Origin: Physcomitrium patens
Taxonomy: Eukaryota > Streptophyta > Bryopsida > Funariales > Funariaceae
Direction: 5' to 3'
Assembly (NCBI RefSeq): GCF_000002425.4
Contig: NC_037270.1
Span: 11,013,509 to 11,077,508, forward strand
Length of the DNA stretch: 64,000 nt
Part shown: positions 1 to 10,594 of the stretch, piece after piece
Layout: each line of letters begins with the position of its first letter
How positions within the stretch are numbered: the stretch's first letter is position 1
Translations under genes and position numbers: made by a program
Notes under the pieces: generated by a model
What the model saw: the letters and a program-made list of their open reading frames with translations, nothing else
What the model was told of the DNA's origin: nothing
The model's database searches: none

Positions 1-1
1 T

Positions 2-1305
2 CCGGCTAAAGTTGATGCAATTGGAAGGATGAAAGAAGATTGTGATTCTTGAACAGAGGTTCGCAGGTTTGTAGGTGCATGTGTATTTTATCACACCTGG
101 ATCCCTCATTATGCTCACATAGCGGATCCATTATATGAACTAATATACAAGGGCTATCGATTTAAATGGGAAGAAAGGCATATTCAGGCAATGCAAGGAT
201 TGAAGAAATTATTGATGTCACCTCCAATATTGAGGAAGGTTGATTATAAGTGCAATAGACCAGTGATTCTTACTATGGACGCTAGTCCAATTGCCATTGG
301 ATGGGCTGTGGATCAAGATGATTCAAGTGGGAATAGATTTGTAGTTCGATTTGGAGCTAAAGTTTTAAGTATTCTTCAGCGTGTATATTTGCAAGTCAAA
401 AGAGAACTTTGGAGAGTTATTTCAACTATGAAAGCTGAAAAGGACTATTTGATTGGGGCAGTAGTAGTAATTGAAACAGATTGCTTGCCATTGCTTGGAA
501 TGATTACTAACTGTTCAACACTAGATATTGCAATGTTGAGATGGATTGCTTATATTAAGTCACTAAATCCAGAATTTAAGCATATCACTGGAAAGGACAA
601 TTTAGTAGCAGACATGCTATCTCGATCAAGATACGAGAAGGAGGACGAAATGGTTGAAGACATTGATGACGTTGGATTGAAATTCTATTCAATATCAAAT
701 TTCAATGGAGAAGACAAGCTATTTCTTGAAGAATCTTATGAAGGAGAATTATTGGATATTGGTCATTACTTGAATACCTTGACTAAGCAAGGGAATTGGT
801 CTACAGAAAAATTCAAACAAATAAAAAAAAAAGCATATGGATTTTTACTTCGAGATGGATTCTTATGGAAGAGACCGAAGAAAGGAATTGAGATGCCACA
901 ACGAGTGATAGGCAAAAAGGAAGAAAGACTAAAATTATTAAAGGAGTTTCATGATAGTTTATGGGTAGGGCATAGAGGAATCTGGACTACTTTTGCTAAA
1001 CTCAAGGAACGATATTGGTGGAAAAATATGTATCGAGATGTGCTCTCATTTGTAGAGTCATGTGAAATCTGTCAATCGTATTCTAATATCCAACATCGAG
1101 ATGGTCTTCATCCTACATATCCTATAGCTATTCATTTTAAATGGATTGTTGATTTGGTTATTATGTCAGTTGGGTTATGGCAGATGAGATATTTGGTCTT
1201 AGCTCGTGAAGATTTATCAAATCAAGTAGAAGGAAGAGCATTGAGGTCAAAATCTACATAGGAGATTTGTAGGTTTTTGCTTGAAGATGTCATTTGCCAC
1301 TACGT
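2..1305 (+). pseudogene. Ty3/gypsy pol remnant: end of RT, RNase H, integrase N-part
   Basis: Reading frame 2 gives the end of a reverse transcriptase, a stop (TGA at 50-52), then an RNase H domain (VDAS/MDAS-type first Asp with TMDASPIAIGW, Glu in KRELW, ETDCLP, and the terminal DNLVADMLSR). This is followed by an integrase zinc finger (HDSLWVGH then CEIC) and the start of the integrase core. A TAG at 1259-1261 follows RSKST. The coding then runs into an LTR start at 1306. It is the same gene as 8459-9711 with a few more substitutions. It would have supplied reverse transcription and integration functions; it is not translatable as it stands. Confidence 0.9.
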
Positions 1306-1409
1306 TGTCGAGTTGTAACACGAGTATACCGTGAAAATAAAAAGAAAGGAGAATTTTATTAATGTTTAGTAACCTCGAATATTGAGAGCAATGACCAACT
1401 CCAGTGCAA
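1306..1409 (+). mobile_element. LTR fragment inside integrase (upstream copy)
   Basis: Starts with TGTCGAGTTGTAACACGAG, the beginning of the family LTR, and stops about 104 bp later where integrase sequence resumes (TCTAGAAGGG). The last 25 bp are LTR sequence, whereas the corresponding stretch of the downstream copy (9788-9812) is integrase sequence. It is the 5' end of an LTR insertion whose remainder was deleted. Confidence 0.8.
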
Positions 1410-2127
1410 TCTAGAAGGGAATGCAATAAGCGAACGCGGTCACCCACCGATTGTGAAAGCCTTAGTTAAAGCTTGTAATGGGAAAGTTAAAGAGTGGCCA
1501 CGGCTTTTGTCATTTGTATTATGGGCTGATCGAACAACACACAGCTCGGTGATAGGATATATGTCAGTAGAACTTATGACAGGTCAAAAACCAATTATGC
1601 CGATTGAAGAAAAGGTACTTAAATGGAGTATGCTACCATGGGAAGATGGATTGACAAGAGAAGAACTTCTGAATATTAGGATTCGACAATTGGAGCAAAG
1701 AACGGAAGATGTCTAGATAGCATTGGGAAGGTTATAAAGAGCAAGGTTACAAAACAAGGTGCGATTCGATAAGCAACATCGATTGAGTCTAAAAGCAATC
1801 GAGGAAGGTGACTGGGTACTTGTTTATGACAATAGTCTGGATAATCAACATAGTACTTTGCGGAAATTCTTAAAACGTTGGTTTGGACCATATGTGGTAA
1901 CAACTGTTCATGGTAATGCGACTTACTCATTACGGGAGTTAGATGGTATAAAATTGAAAATACCAATTGCAGGGAAGCGAGTAAAAATATTTAAACGAAG
2001 ACATGCAGAGATGAATATGGAAGACCTTAATGAAGGTATAGAGATTCCGCAGCAAGAAGATGAAAGTGATTTGGATAATGAAGGTGACGAAGACGAACTG
2101 GACAAATACGTAGAGGATATATTCTGA
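1410..2127 (+). pseudogene. Integrase C-terminal part (upstream copy)
   Basis: Encodes the end of the integrase core with the catalytic Glu neighbourhood lost or altered at the junction, followed by REWPRLL-like and RFDKQHRL sequence and an acidic tail ending DKYVEDIF, stop at 2125-2127. In-frame stops at 1714-1716 (TAG, where the downstream copy has CAG) and 1735-1737 (TAA, where the downstream copy has AAA) break it. The polypurine tract AGAGGGGGTGGA follows at 2178-2189, directly before the 3' LTR. Confidence 0.85.
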
Positions 2128-2189
2128 ATCAAACAGCAATTGGGTAAATTGGTGCATACTGGAGGATGCACAGGTTCAGAGGGGGTGGA

Positions 2190-3552
2190 TGTCGTGTTGT
2201 AACACGAGTATACAGTGAAAATAAAAAGAAAGGGGAATTTTATTATTATTCAGTTACCTCGTATATTGGGAGCATCGACCAACTCCAGTACAAATACTGA
2301 GTGGTCAGGTTCAGTCACTCCGTTACAGTCAGCCGGGGCATACTGAAATGCTCCGTTCGATTCCAATAACAGGAGTCAGCAGGAAGAGAAGGACCAATTC
2401 ACACGACGGGTTCGAAGAGCCAATTGGATCCAATTTCGAGAATCCAATCCGGGTCCTCTTATCCAATATGAGACTTGAATTGGCCGGTCAGCCCAATGCA
2501 GTCTAATTACGGGAAATCCCGGTCTTACTACGGATCTTAGCCAATCCGACGCGAGGACCAATTTGACCCAATTACGGGAACATCCAGGTTACTACGGGCA
2601 TCTTTTCCAATATGGGACCTGAATTGGTCGGGCAACTCAATGTGGTCCCGATTACGGGATTCGATTCTGTTTCAGGCTGTCCTGTTCTCTGTGCCGTTTT
2701 AGGGAACGTTGTTTTCGGTAAATGGATTTCTTAAAGGTAAAAACAGAGGAGAAAGCTCTGACGGCGAGAGCCAATTTTGGATCCAAGCTTGACGGTGAGA
2801 GCCAATTTCGGATCCAAGCTTGAGGTGGGAGCCAATTCCGGATCTAAGACGAAAGATTGAAGAAATTCAGAGGATAAGATTAGGGGGGATATAGTTTTGA
2901 AAGGGGGGTTTTTTTTTTTCTCTGGGGAATCAGGGGGAGCCAGTTTTCAAGCTTTTGCAAGGTTACTAGTTCGGTTTTCGTTGGAGGTTTTTGAAGATCA
3001 AAGGGATTAGAGAGAGGAGCTTCATGCTTCGGGTCGGGGAAGGAAAGACAGAGAATTTGGATTTTTCTTCTTCGTAGAGTTTTGGAAAGGCTGAGGCAAT
3101 CGCTGCTGAAGTCAGTATTGTAATGGTGAATCGAGATTTTTAATGAAGTCGGTTTGAATACTCTTGACTGTTTTGTAAAATCGAGTTACGTCTGTGATTG
3201 AAGGATTAAAAGGGCGTCTATAGGATTGAGTATGCGGAGTGAATGAAATTTATTGGGTTAATCTAACAAGACAGTCAGTGGATACAAGATCGTAAGTACA
3301 AAGCAGTATTGAAGATTAACAATTTGGGTTGTTCGGGGTTCTCTGTAACGTCTAGAGACCTACCGACTGGGGCAAAAAGGACTTCGACAAGCAGTCGAAG
3401 AGCATCCGTATAGTTTTACGGTACATTGTTGCAGTCGTTTATATTCCAGCAGTCAAAACTGATAGACTGCTTGACTATCGATGAATCTCTATACTACCTT
3501 CTACAACCAGACGCCCGGTGCGTTCTCGAGCAAGAAAGCACGTAATACGACA
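2190..3552 (+). mobile_element. LTR (3' LTR of the upstream duplicated copy), 1,363 bp
   Basis: Begins TGTCGTGTTG right after a polypurine tract and ends TAATACGACA; the ends form a perfect 6-bp inverted pair TGTCGT/ACGACA. It contains several CCAAT and ATTGG motifs (for example from 2463 and 2607). It is identical by eye to 10595-11957. The flank after it (ACGCGACGGGTGAGCC) is interior sequence of another LTR, so this LTR abuts a truncated LTR rather than unique DNA. Confidence 0.9.
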
Positions 3553-4613
3553 ACGCGACGGGTGAGCCTGGTTCGAAGAGCCAATTGATCCAATTTCGAG
3601 AATCCAATCCGGGTCCTCTTATCCAATATGAGACCGTTCCGGGGATGTCCTTTCAGTAAAAAGATCTCTTAAAGGCAAAAATGGGGGGGAGAGAAAAGGA
3701 GGTCAGTTGTTCCAATTCGGGGAGTCTAAGGCAAAAAAATGGGATCTTCTCAAGGTAAGAGGGGAAGGTAGGTTAAGAAATGGATTTTTTGAGAATCGGG
3801 GTTTTTAGGTTGGAGAACTAGCTTCATGCTTTTGGAAAAAGATGGAGAATTGGGATTTTTTTTATATATAGGATTTTGGAGAAACAGAGAGGTTTTTTGC
3901 TGAAAGACAGTATTATATTAGTAAACTAGATTTCCATAAGAGAGGAAAGGTTGGTACTCTTGATTATTGATGGAATGGGAGATACTTCTGTGGTTGAAAT
4001 TCAAAGTTGGCTAGAAGGTTGAGTATGCTGAATGCATGCGTGGTTGTGTTAATCTCATTGTACGGATAGAGGATATCTGCCAATAGTTTAAAGAGGTATT
4101 GGGAATTGGCAAATTGGGGTTTGTTTAGGATTTCTATGATAACTGGGGACCTCCCGACAGAAATAAGAGGAATATCAGCGAGCGGCCAAAGGACATCGGT
4201 GTGGATTGCAGCATAGCCTCACAATCTGTAAGTGGGATTGAACTAGAACTTCTTGAGCATTTGAAAGGACTTTTAGAGATACTAACAATAGATGTTTCAT
4301 AACAAGTTGCAAGGATAGATTGAGGATCAAAGCTTGCCGAAGTTCACGGTCTAGGATTAAGGTAATTAACCATAAAGATAAAATAAAAATATAAAATAAA
4401 TAAAATAAAAATAAAAATAACAAAAGAGATTGAAGTTATATAGGATCTCTAGGTGTTTTATATTGGAATTAAGCTTTTACATTGTAATCCGATATAGATT
4501 GTATTTGGGTAGTCAAGAACCGATAGACTGCTTGAGTACTAGCGAAACACCATACTACCTCCTATAGTCAGATGCCCGACGCGTTCTCAAGCAAGATAGC
4601 ACGTAATACGACA
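3553..4613 (+). mobile_element. Chimeric 5' LTR of element C carrying the duplication join
   Basis: Bases 3553-3635 match 11958-12040 (variant with GGGTCCTCTTATCCAATATG). From 3636 the sequence matches 14507 onwards of C's 3' LTR (GTTCCGGGGATGTCC), continuing with the C-type end that matches 16404-16671. The switch falls at 3635/3636. The LTR ends TACGACA at 4613, 4 nt before the primer binding site. At about 4346 it carries the empty version of the site that holds a solo LTR in the 3' LTR (15221-16403). Confidence 0.8.
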
Positions 4614-4617
4614 TAAG

Positions 4618-4635
4618 TGGTGAACTTGATGTGAA
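4618..4635 (+). other. Primer binding site of element C (tRNA-Trp type)
   Basis: TGGTGAACTTGATGTGAA lies 4 nt after the LTR end. From established tRNA sequences, the 3' end of plant tRNA-Trp(CCA) would pair with this site at 15 of 18 positions. The three mismatches (positions 9, 10, 13) are all C-to-T transitions. Element E has a site in the same place with different mismatches. Confidence 0.65.
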
Positions 4636-4760
4636 AACTAGAGGTAGAAGGTATTGGATTTTGTTTGATTATATTTTTATTTTTATGGAGAACGAAAATA
4701 AAAACATTTGAAGGAGCTTTGGGAGGAGTTTTTGGTGGGGATTCTTCTAAAGGACAAGGT

Positions 4761-5708
4761 ATGCACATGGATCCATCTATTGCTAGTATGTTTCAAGCCT
4801 TCTCATTATCAATATAGCAACAACAAAGCAATGATTGAAAAGAAGCTTTGGCAACCAAAGCATTGCAAGCAGTGGTCAATAAAATTGATCAATTTGATGG
4901 AAGGAATATTTCAAGGTATTTAAGATGTTATGTTCGTGAAATGGAATTAAATCAAGTTTCTTAGAAGAAAATGGTTGAATTATTTGGACTTGCCATGATA
5001 TCGGAAATAAGAGACCATATTACATCGATTACGGATCGATATAGGAATTCATGGGAGGGTTTTTCACATGCATTGAAAGACGAATATTTCTTGGAAGATA
5101 TTGATCGCGTTACCAAGAAGCTGTTTCTGGAATGGATTGAACAGCCTAATAAGAATTTGCAAGCAACAGAGCTACTAAGGAAATTTGAGAGGCAGTACTC
5201 TCAATTATCGAAGGTAGAAAAATTGACATTGGAGCCTAACAAAGTTGATCTATTTCTTCAAGCTGCTCATAGAGAATTGCAAGAGAAATTGGAACTCCTT
5301 CTTGAAAACAAAGAAGAAGATGAAGGATTGACAACAAAGTGGAAGAACGTTGAAGATGCGATGGGGTTGCTTGCAAAAAGAGAAAAGAAGAAGGATAGGA
5401 GTAATATTCCGAAAACAGTACAAGCACCCAAAGCTCCAGTACGTACAACACCACCAACAATGCCTACAGTTCAACCTTTGACATCCTTATCAAAGAAAGC
5501 AGATATGGGGATGGAAGAAATTATACGAGGAATTCAAAATCTTCAAATCAAATTGGTAAGACTTGAAGAGAATACTTCTATAAATAATTCGAAGAATGTT
5601 TCAAAACAAAGATATGTACAAAGATGCATTTGGTGTGATGATGCTTCACACACTAGAAAAGATTGCTATGAATTTAATAATATGATACGGCAAGGAATTA
5701 TTTGCTAG
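4761..5708 (+). pseudogene. Element C gag (capsid/nucleocapsid) remnant
   Basis: Frame 0 encodes a helix-rich Gag ending in a CCHC zinc knuckle (CIWCDDASHTRKDC, C-X2-C-X4-H-X4-C), which would bind element RNA in the particle. The start at 4761 is the first Met in the frame with a counterpart in element E; Gag may begin further upstream. Stops lie near 4821 (TAG after LSI), 4848 (TGA) and 4962 (TAG), so only 4971-5708 is open. The final TAG at 5706-5708 is followed in the same frame by the protease region and is shared with element E. Confidence 0.85.
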
Positions 5709-7058
5709 AAAGATAGAAAGATAGCATTAAAAGATAGGAAGGATCTTCTTCAAACCAATTTTGGCAAGGGAAGAATGAGAGCATTGGTTCAAGATTACCT
5801 AAAAGAGCATGAAACAGCAGCACGAGAAAGTACAAGTTATGGTGCTAGAGTAGATGATGAAATTGGTGGAAGTACGGAAACTAGTGAGTTTTGGACTTCT
5901 GCCGTTTCTACAATGCAAAAAGGGAAATTACCTCGAGAAGCGTTATTGAGAAGTGCAGCTACAATACGAGGTAGAACAGGTTGGGAGGATCCTGTTGAGT
6001 CTCTTTCAGTTCATGCATATATTGCTAAGAGCCAACATGAAGCTTTGATGGAAGAAAAGAGACGAAGAAATTTTGATGATACGAGAGAAGGAAATTCTTC
6101 TAAGAGACAAACTCGAGGAGACAAGGCTCGGGAGGCAGCTTCAAAAGAATTGCCTGTAAAGGATACCTCAGCATCATTGGAAGAAAAAACAAGGGAGACA
6201 AAAGATAAGGGCAAATCAATTGCTTATAAGCTACTTTCTGACATTGAAGCGGCAACAAATTTGAAAGAGGTGTTGAAAGAACGTATATTAAATGCTAAGG
6301 TGGAATTCACATTGAAAGAAGTTTTGGGAATTGTAAAGAAGGAGTTTCATGATGTTATCATTGACAGCATTAAGCGAAATAGGCAATTAATGGGCAAAAC
6401 AGGAATGAGTCATACTATTGATGCAAGAATATATAAAGATGAAGAAGAGGTTGATATTGGTTACAAGCAACCAACAAATAAAAAGAATGGATATAATCAA
6501 CGATTACGTTTTGAAGATTATAGTGATAAGGAAATGAAAACTTTGAGCCATTATACTCGAAAGCATTGGACAAGGGCAACTACTGAGGTATTGGTGAAAG
6601 TAGGAGATATAGAAGAACTAATTGTTGCTTTAGTCGACCATGGTTCTGAAATAAATCTCATGTCTAAAGATCTTTATAAGAAGCAAAAATGGCCGATTGA
6701 TATGGAATATGGATGGACACTACGAGCAGCTAATAACACACGGGGCGAATTATATGGAGCTTGTCTATATGTCAAAATTCGGATTGGGGATGTTGCGACG
6801 GAGCAACATTTCTTTGTTCAAGATACAATGTCTTATCCGTTGATTTTAGGACAACCTTATATTATGGCAACACGGATGGAAACAAAAATACTTGATGATG
6901 AATCTGCTTATGTAAGGGTACATAGCGAAGATGGGAGGAAAGCTATACAATTTCTAACAATACCTCCTAACCATGAACGGAATCAAAATAGGTTGAGGGA
7001 GAAATCATTGTTAAAGATTGTTGAAGGATTAAAGGATTTTGGGGAAGTACCACTATAA
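5709..7058 (+). pseudogene. Element C aspartic protease region of pol
   Basis: Continues in the gag frame directly after the TAG with no other stop for about 450 codons. The N-terminal two thirds is charged and lysine/glutamate rich, not recognised. Near the C-terminus is a retropepsin-like domain with the active-site motif VDHGSEIN (D-H-G-S rather than the common D-S/T-G) and the flap/second-strand signature YPLILGQPYI. It would cleave the polyprotein. It ends with TAA at 7056-7058 after EVPL, a stop also present at the same site in element E. Confidence 0.8.
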
Positions 7059-8458
7059 AGCGAGATTATGGAGGTATAAAAGAGGATGTACTCTTGCGAG
7101 ATGAAGGTGCCTTCGATGCGAGTTTTATTGGTATTTTGGAGAATGGAAATATTATGTATAAGAAAGTTGATGATTTTAAAAGAAAAGAAAGAAAAAGATT
7201 ATATGATATTGAAGGACAATTATGCAAGTTAGGTACATTGTAAGATGATAAGAGGATTTTAGGTGTTTATGAAGAAAATGAACTGAAAGATTCATTGGAA
7301 TTGATTACATCTATTGGGTTAGGAGATAATGATAAGATTGTTGAGATTCATTCAAGAGAGGTTTATACCGTACTTGAATCTTTTCAAGCACCAAAAGTCA
7401 CTGTAGACACGAGATATAAAACGGCAGATAAGAAGGTAAAGCCTGTTGCCGGACCATTACCAGAAGATTCTAAAGAACAAATGAGAGAAGCATCAAAAGA
7501 AGCAAGTTTAAGAAATCCAATGAGTATTGGACATCAGTTTACTAAAGAGACTTTTGAAGAATTGAAGATTGGTTCTGATAGTTCTTTATTACCGGAGGAA
7601 ATTACTTGCTTCAAAAAGATGTTAGCTAAACAAGGTAGATCGTTTGCCTTTGAATCTCATGAAATTGGGTGTGTGGATCCAAATATTGTAACACCTATGG
7701 TTATCTTCACTGTACCACATGTACCTTGGAATCTAAGACCGATTCCAGTACCGAGGGCACATTTACCTAAATTGGTGGAACTATTGAAAGAAAAGATAAA
7801 GATGAAAATATTGAAACCCTCATTTGCACCGTATTCTAGTCGATGGTTTACGGTACCTAAGAAGAATGGGTCACTACGGTTTATTCAAGATAGGCAACCG
7901 GTGAATGCAGTAATTGTCAGGAATGCAGGAATTGGGCCTATTGTGGATGAATTTACTAAGGCGTTTGCTAGAAGGGCGATCTATTCAATGGGTGATTTGT
8001 ATTCAGGTTATGATCAATTTCAACTTAGCGAAGGAAGTAGAGATATGACAATGATGAGGACACCGCTTGGATTGGTTAGAATGTGCGCTCTTCCTCAAGG
8101 CGCGACCAACTCAGTTGCGCATATGATGAATGGGATGAATAAGGTATTGAGAGATTTTATTCTGGAAAAGACTATGCCTTTTCTGGATGATGTTCCTATA
8201 AAAGGGTGCAGAGAAGGAGACAAGGATGAAACTTTAGATAAGAGGGGGTGTCGCAAATATGTTCTTGATCATATACAAGATTGTGAAAAGATTTTAACTT
8301 GGCTTGGAGAAGTTCATCTTACATTATCGGGTATGATGTCCATATTTGGAGTACGAGAGGTTGTGATTGTTGGACATTTATGTGGATCTTACAGAAGAAA
8401 ACCAGATCCGGCTAAAGTTGATGCAATTGGAAGGATGAAAGAAGATTGTGATTCTTGA
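7059..8458 (+). pseudogene. Element C reverse transcriptase remnant
   Basis: After 7058 the frame is broken by a TAA at about 7074, a shift near 7130 and a TAA at about 7242. From 7295 a long open stretch encodes the RT: APYSSRWFTVPKKNGSLRF, YSMGDLYSGYDQF with a catalytic Asp, LPQGATNSVAHMMNGM, and the catalytic loop MPFLDDVPIKG. The loop is FLDD in place of the usual YxDD. It stops at TGA 8456-8458, where element E reads Leu, and the same frame continues into RNase H. Confidence 0.88.
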
Positions 8459-9711
8459 ACAGAGGTTCGCAGGTTTTTAGGTGCATGTGTATTTTATCAC
8501 ACCTGGATCCCTCATTATGCTCACATAGCGGATCCATTATATGAACTAATATGCAAGGGCTATCGATTTAAATGGGAAGAAAGGCATATTCAGGCAATGC
8601 AAGGATTGAAGAAATTATTGATGTCACCTCCAATATTGAGGAAGGTTGATTATAAGTGCAATAGACCAGTGATTCTTACTGTGGACGCTAGTCCAATTGC
8701 CATTGGATGGGCTGTGGATCAAGATGATTCAAGTGGGAATAGATTTGTAGTTCGATTTGGAGCTAAAGTTTTAAGTATTCTTCAGCGTGTATATTTGCAA
8801 GTCAAAAGAGAACTTTGGAGAGTTATTTCAACTATGAAAGCTGAAAAGGACTATTTGATTGGGGCAGTAGTAGTAATTGAAACAGATTGCTTGCCATTGC
8901 TTGGAATGATTACTAACTGTTCAACACTAGATATTGCAATGTTGAGATGGATTGCTTATATTAAGTCACTAAATCCAGAATTTAAGCATATCACTGGAAA
9001 GGACAATTTAGTAGCAGACATGCTATCTCGATCAAGATACGAGAAGGAGGACGAAATGGTTGAAGACATTGATGACGTCGGATTGAAATTCTATTCAATA
9101 TCAAATTTCAACGGAGAAGACAAGCTATTTCTTGAAGAATCTTATGAAGGAGAATTATTGGATATTGGTCATTACTTGAATACCTTGACTAAGCAAGGGA
9201 ATTGGTCTACAGAAAAATTCAAACAAATAAAAAAAAAAGCATATGGATTTTTACTTCGAGATGGATTCTTATGGAAGAGACCGAAGAAAGGAATTGAGAT
9301 GCCACAACGAGTGATAGGCAAAAAGGAAGAAAGACTAAAATTATTAAAGGAGTTTCATGATAGTTTATGGGTAGGGCATAGAGGAATCTGGACTACTTTT
9401 GCTAAACTCAAGGAACGATATTGGTGGAAAAATATGTATCGAGATGTGCTCTCATTTGTAGAGTCATGTGAAATCTGTCAATCGTATTCTAATATCCGAC
9501 ATCGAGATGGTCTTCATCCTACATATCCTATAGCTATTCATTTTAAATGGATTGTTGATTTGGTTATTATGTCAGTTGGGTTATGGCAGATGAGATATTT
9601 GGTCTTAGCTCGTGAAGATTTATCAAATCAAGTAGAAGGAAGAGCATTGAGGTCAAAATCTACATAGGAGATTTGTAGGTTTTTGCTTGAAGATGTCATT
9701 TGCCACTACGT
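8459..9711 (+). pseudogene. Element C RNase H and integrase N-part
   Basis: Same frame as the RT. It contains the RT connection (FYHTWIPHYAHIADPL), RNase H (TVDASPIAIGW, KRELWRVIS, VIETDCLP, DNLVADMLSR) and the integrase zinc-binding HHCC (HDSLWVGH, CEIC), followed by the start of the catalytic core (KWIVDLVIM). A TAG at 9665-9667 follows RSKST, at the same codon as in element E. At 9711/9712 the core is interrupted by an LTR start. The rest of this integrase resumes at 13228, with ACGT on both sides of the insertion (9708-9711 and 13228-13231). Confidence 0.88.
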
Positions 9712-9787
9712 TGTCGAGTTGTAACACGAGTATACCGTGAAAATAAAAAGAAAGGAGAATTTTATTAATGTTTAGTAACCTCGAATA
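9712..9787 (+). mobile_element. 5' end of a nested LTR in the integrase of C
   Basis: TGTCGAGTTGTAACACGAG and the next 57 bp match the start of the family LTR. It then breaks off into integrase sequence (ACTATCACTGACTAC). It is the left end of the insertion that ends at 13227; most of its 5' LTR and internal region are deleted. Confidence 0.8.
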
Positions 9788-10532
9788 TTGACTATCACTG
9801 ACTACTACTTATAATCTAGAAGGGAATGCAATAAGCGAACGCGGTCACCCACCGATTGTGAAAGCCTTAGTTAAAGCTTGTAATGGGAAAGTTAAAGAGT
9901 GGCCACGGCTTTTGTCATTTGTATTATGGGCTGATCGAACAACACACAGCTCGGTGATAGGATATATGTCAGTAGAACTTATGACAGGTCAAAAACCAAT
10001 TATGCCGATTGAAGAAAAGGTACTTAAATGGAGTATGCTACCATGGGAAGATGGATTGACAAGAGAAGAACTTCTGAATATTAGGATTCGACAATTGGAG
10101 CAAAGAACGGAAGATGTCCAGATAGCATTGGGAAGGTTAAAAAGAGCAAGGTTACAAAACAAGGTGCGATTCGATAAGCAACATCGATTGAGACTAAAAG
10201 CAATCGAGGAAGGTGACTGGGTACTTGTTTATGACAATAGTCTGGATAATCAACATAGTACTTTGCGGAAATTCTTAAAACGTTGGTTTGGACCATATGT
10301 GGTAACAACTGTTCATGGTAATGCGACTTACTCATTACGGGAGTTAGATGGTACAAAATTGAAAATACCAATTGCAGGGAAGCGAGTAAAAATATTTAAA
10401 CGAAGACATGCAGAGATGAATATGGAAGACCTTAATGAAGGTATAGAGATTCCGCAGCAAGAAGATGAAAGTGATTTGGATAATGAAGGTGACGAAGACG
10501 AACTGGACAAATACGTAGAGGATATATTCTGA
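9788..10532 (+). pseudogene. Integrase C-terminal part of the nested element
   Basis: Open from 9858 to the stop at 10530-10532. It covers the end of the integrase core (ADRTTHSSVIGYMSVELM), RIRQLEQRTEDVQIALGRL, RFDKQHRL, a small SH3-like stretch (GDWVLVYDNSL ... RWFGPYVV) and an acidic tail DKYVEDIF. It is nearly identical to 1410-2127 but without that copy's two stops, and it parallels 13315-14052 of element C. The polypurine tract AGAGGGGGTGGA at 10583-10594 leads into the LTR. Confidence 0.85.
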
Positions 10533-10594
10533 ATCAAACAGCAATTGGGTAAATTGGTGCATACTGGAGGATGCACAGGTTCAGAGGGGGTGGA

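Larger units (their letters stand above)
1..3635. repeat. Upstream copy (3' part) of an 8,405-bp tandem duplication
   Basis: Base 1 matches base 8407 and the two stretches run in parallel to 3635/12040 with an offset of 8,406 that becomes 8,405 after a small junction difference near 1385. I counted about ten substitutions, all in the first 2 kb (for example at 277, 671, 1090, 1714, 1947); the LTR part (2190-3552 against 10595-11957) looks identical. The window therefore begins inside the upstream copy of the unit 3636-12040. The end at 3635 is where the sequence switches from one LTR variant to another. Confidence 0.9.

Noticed and set aside
2376-2561. Minus-strand open frame in the LTR, repeated at 10781-10966
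   Set aside because: It exists only because the LTR is duplicated and covers the CCAAT repeat region; it is not a gene.
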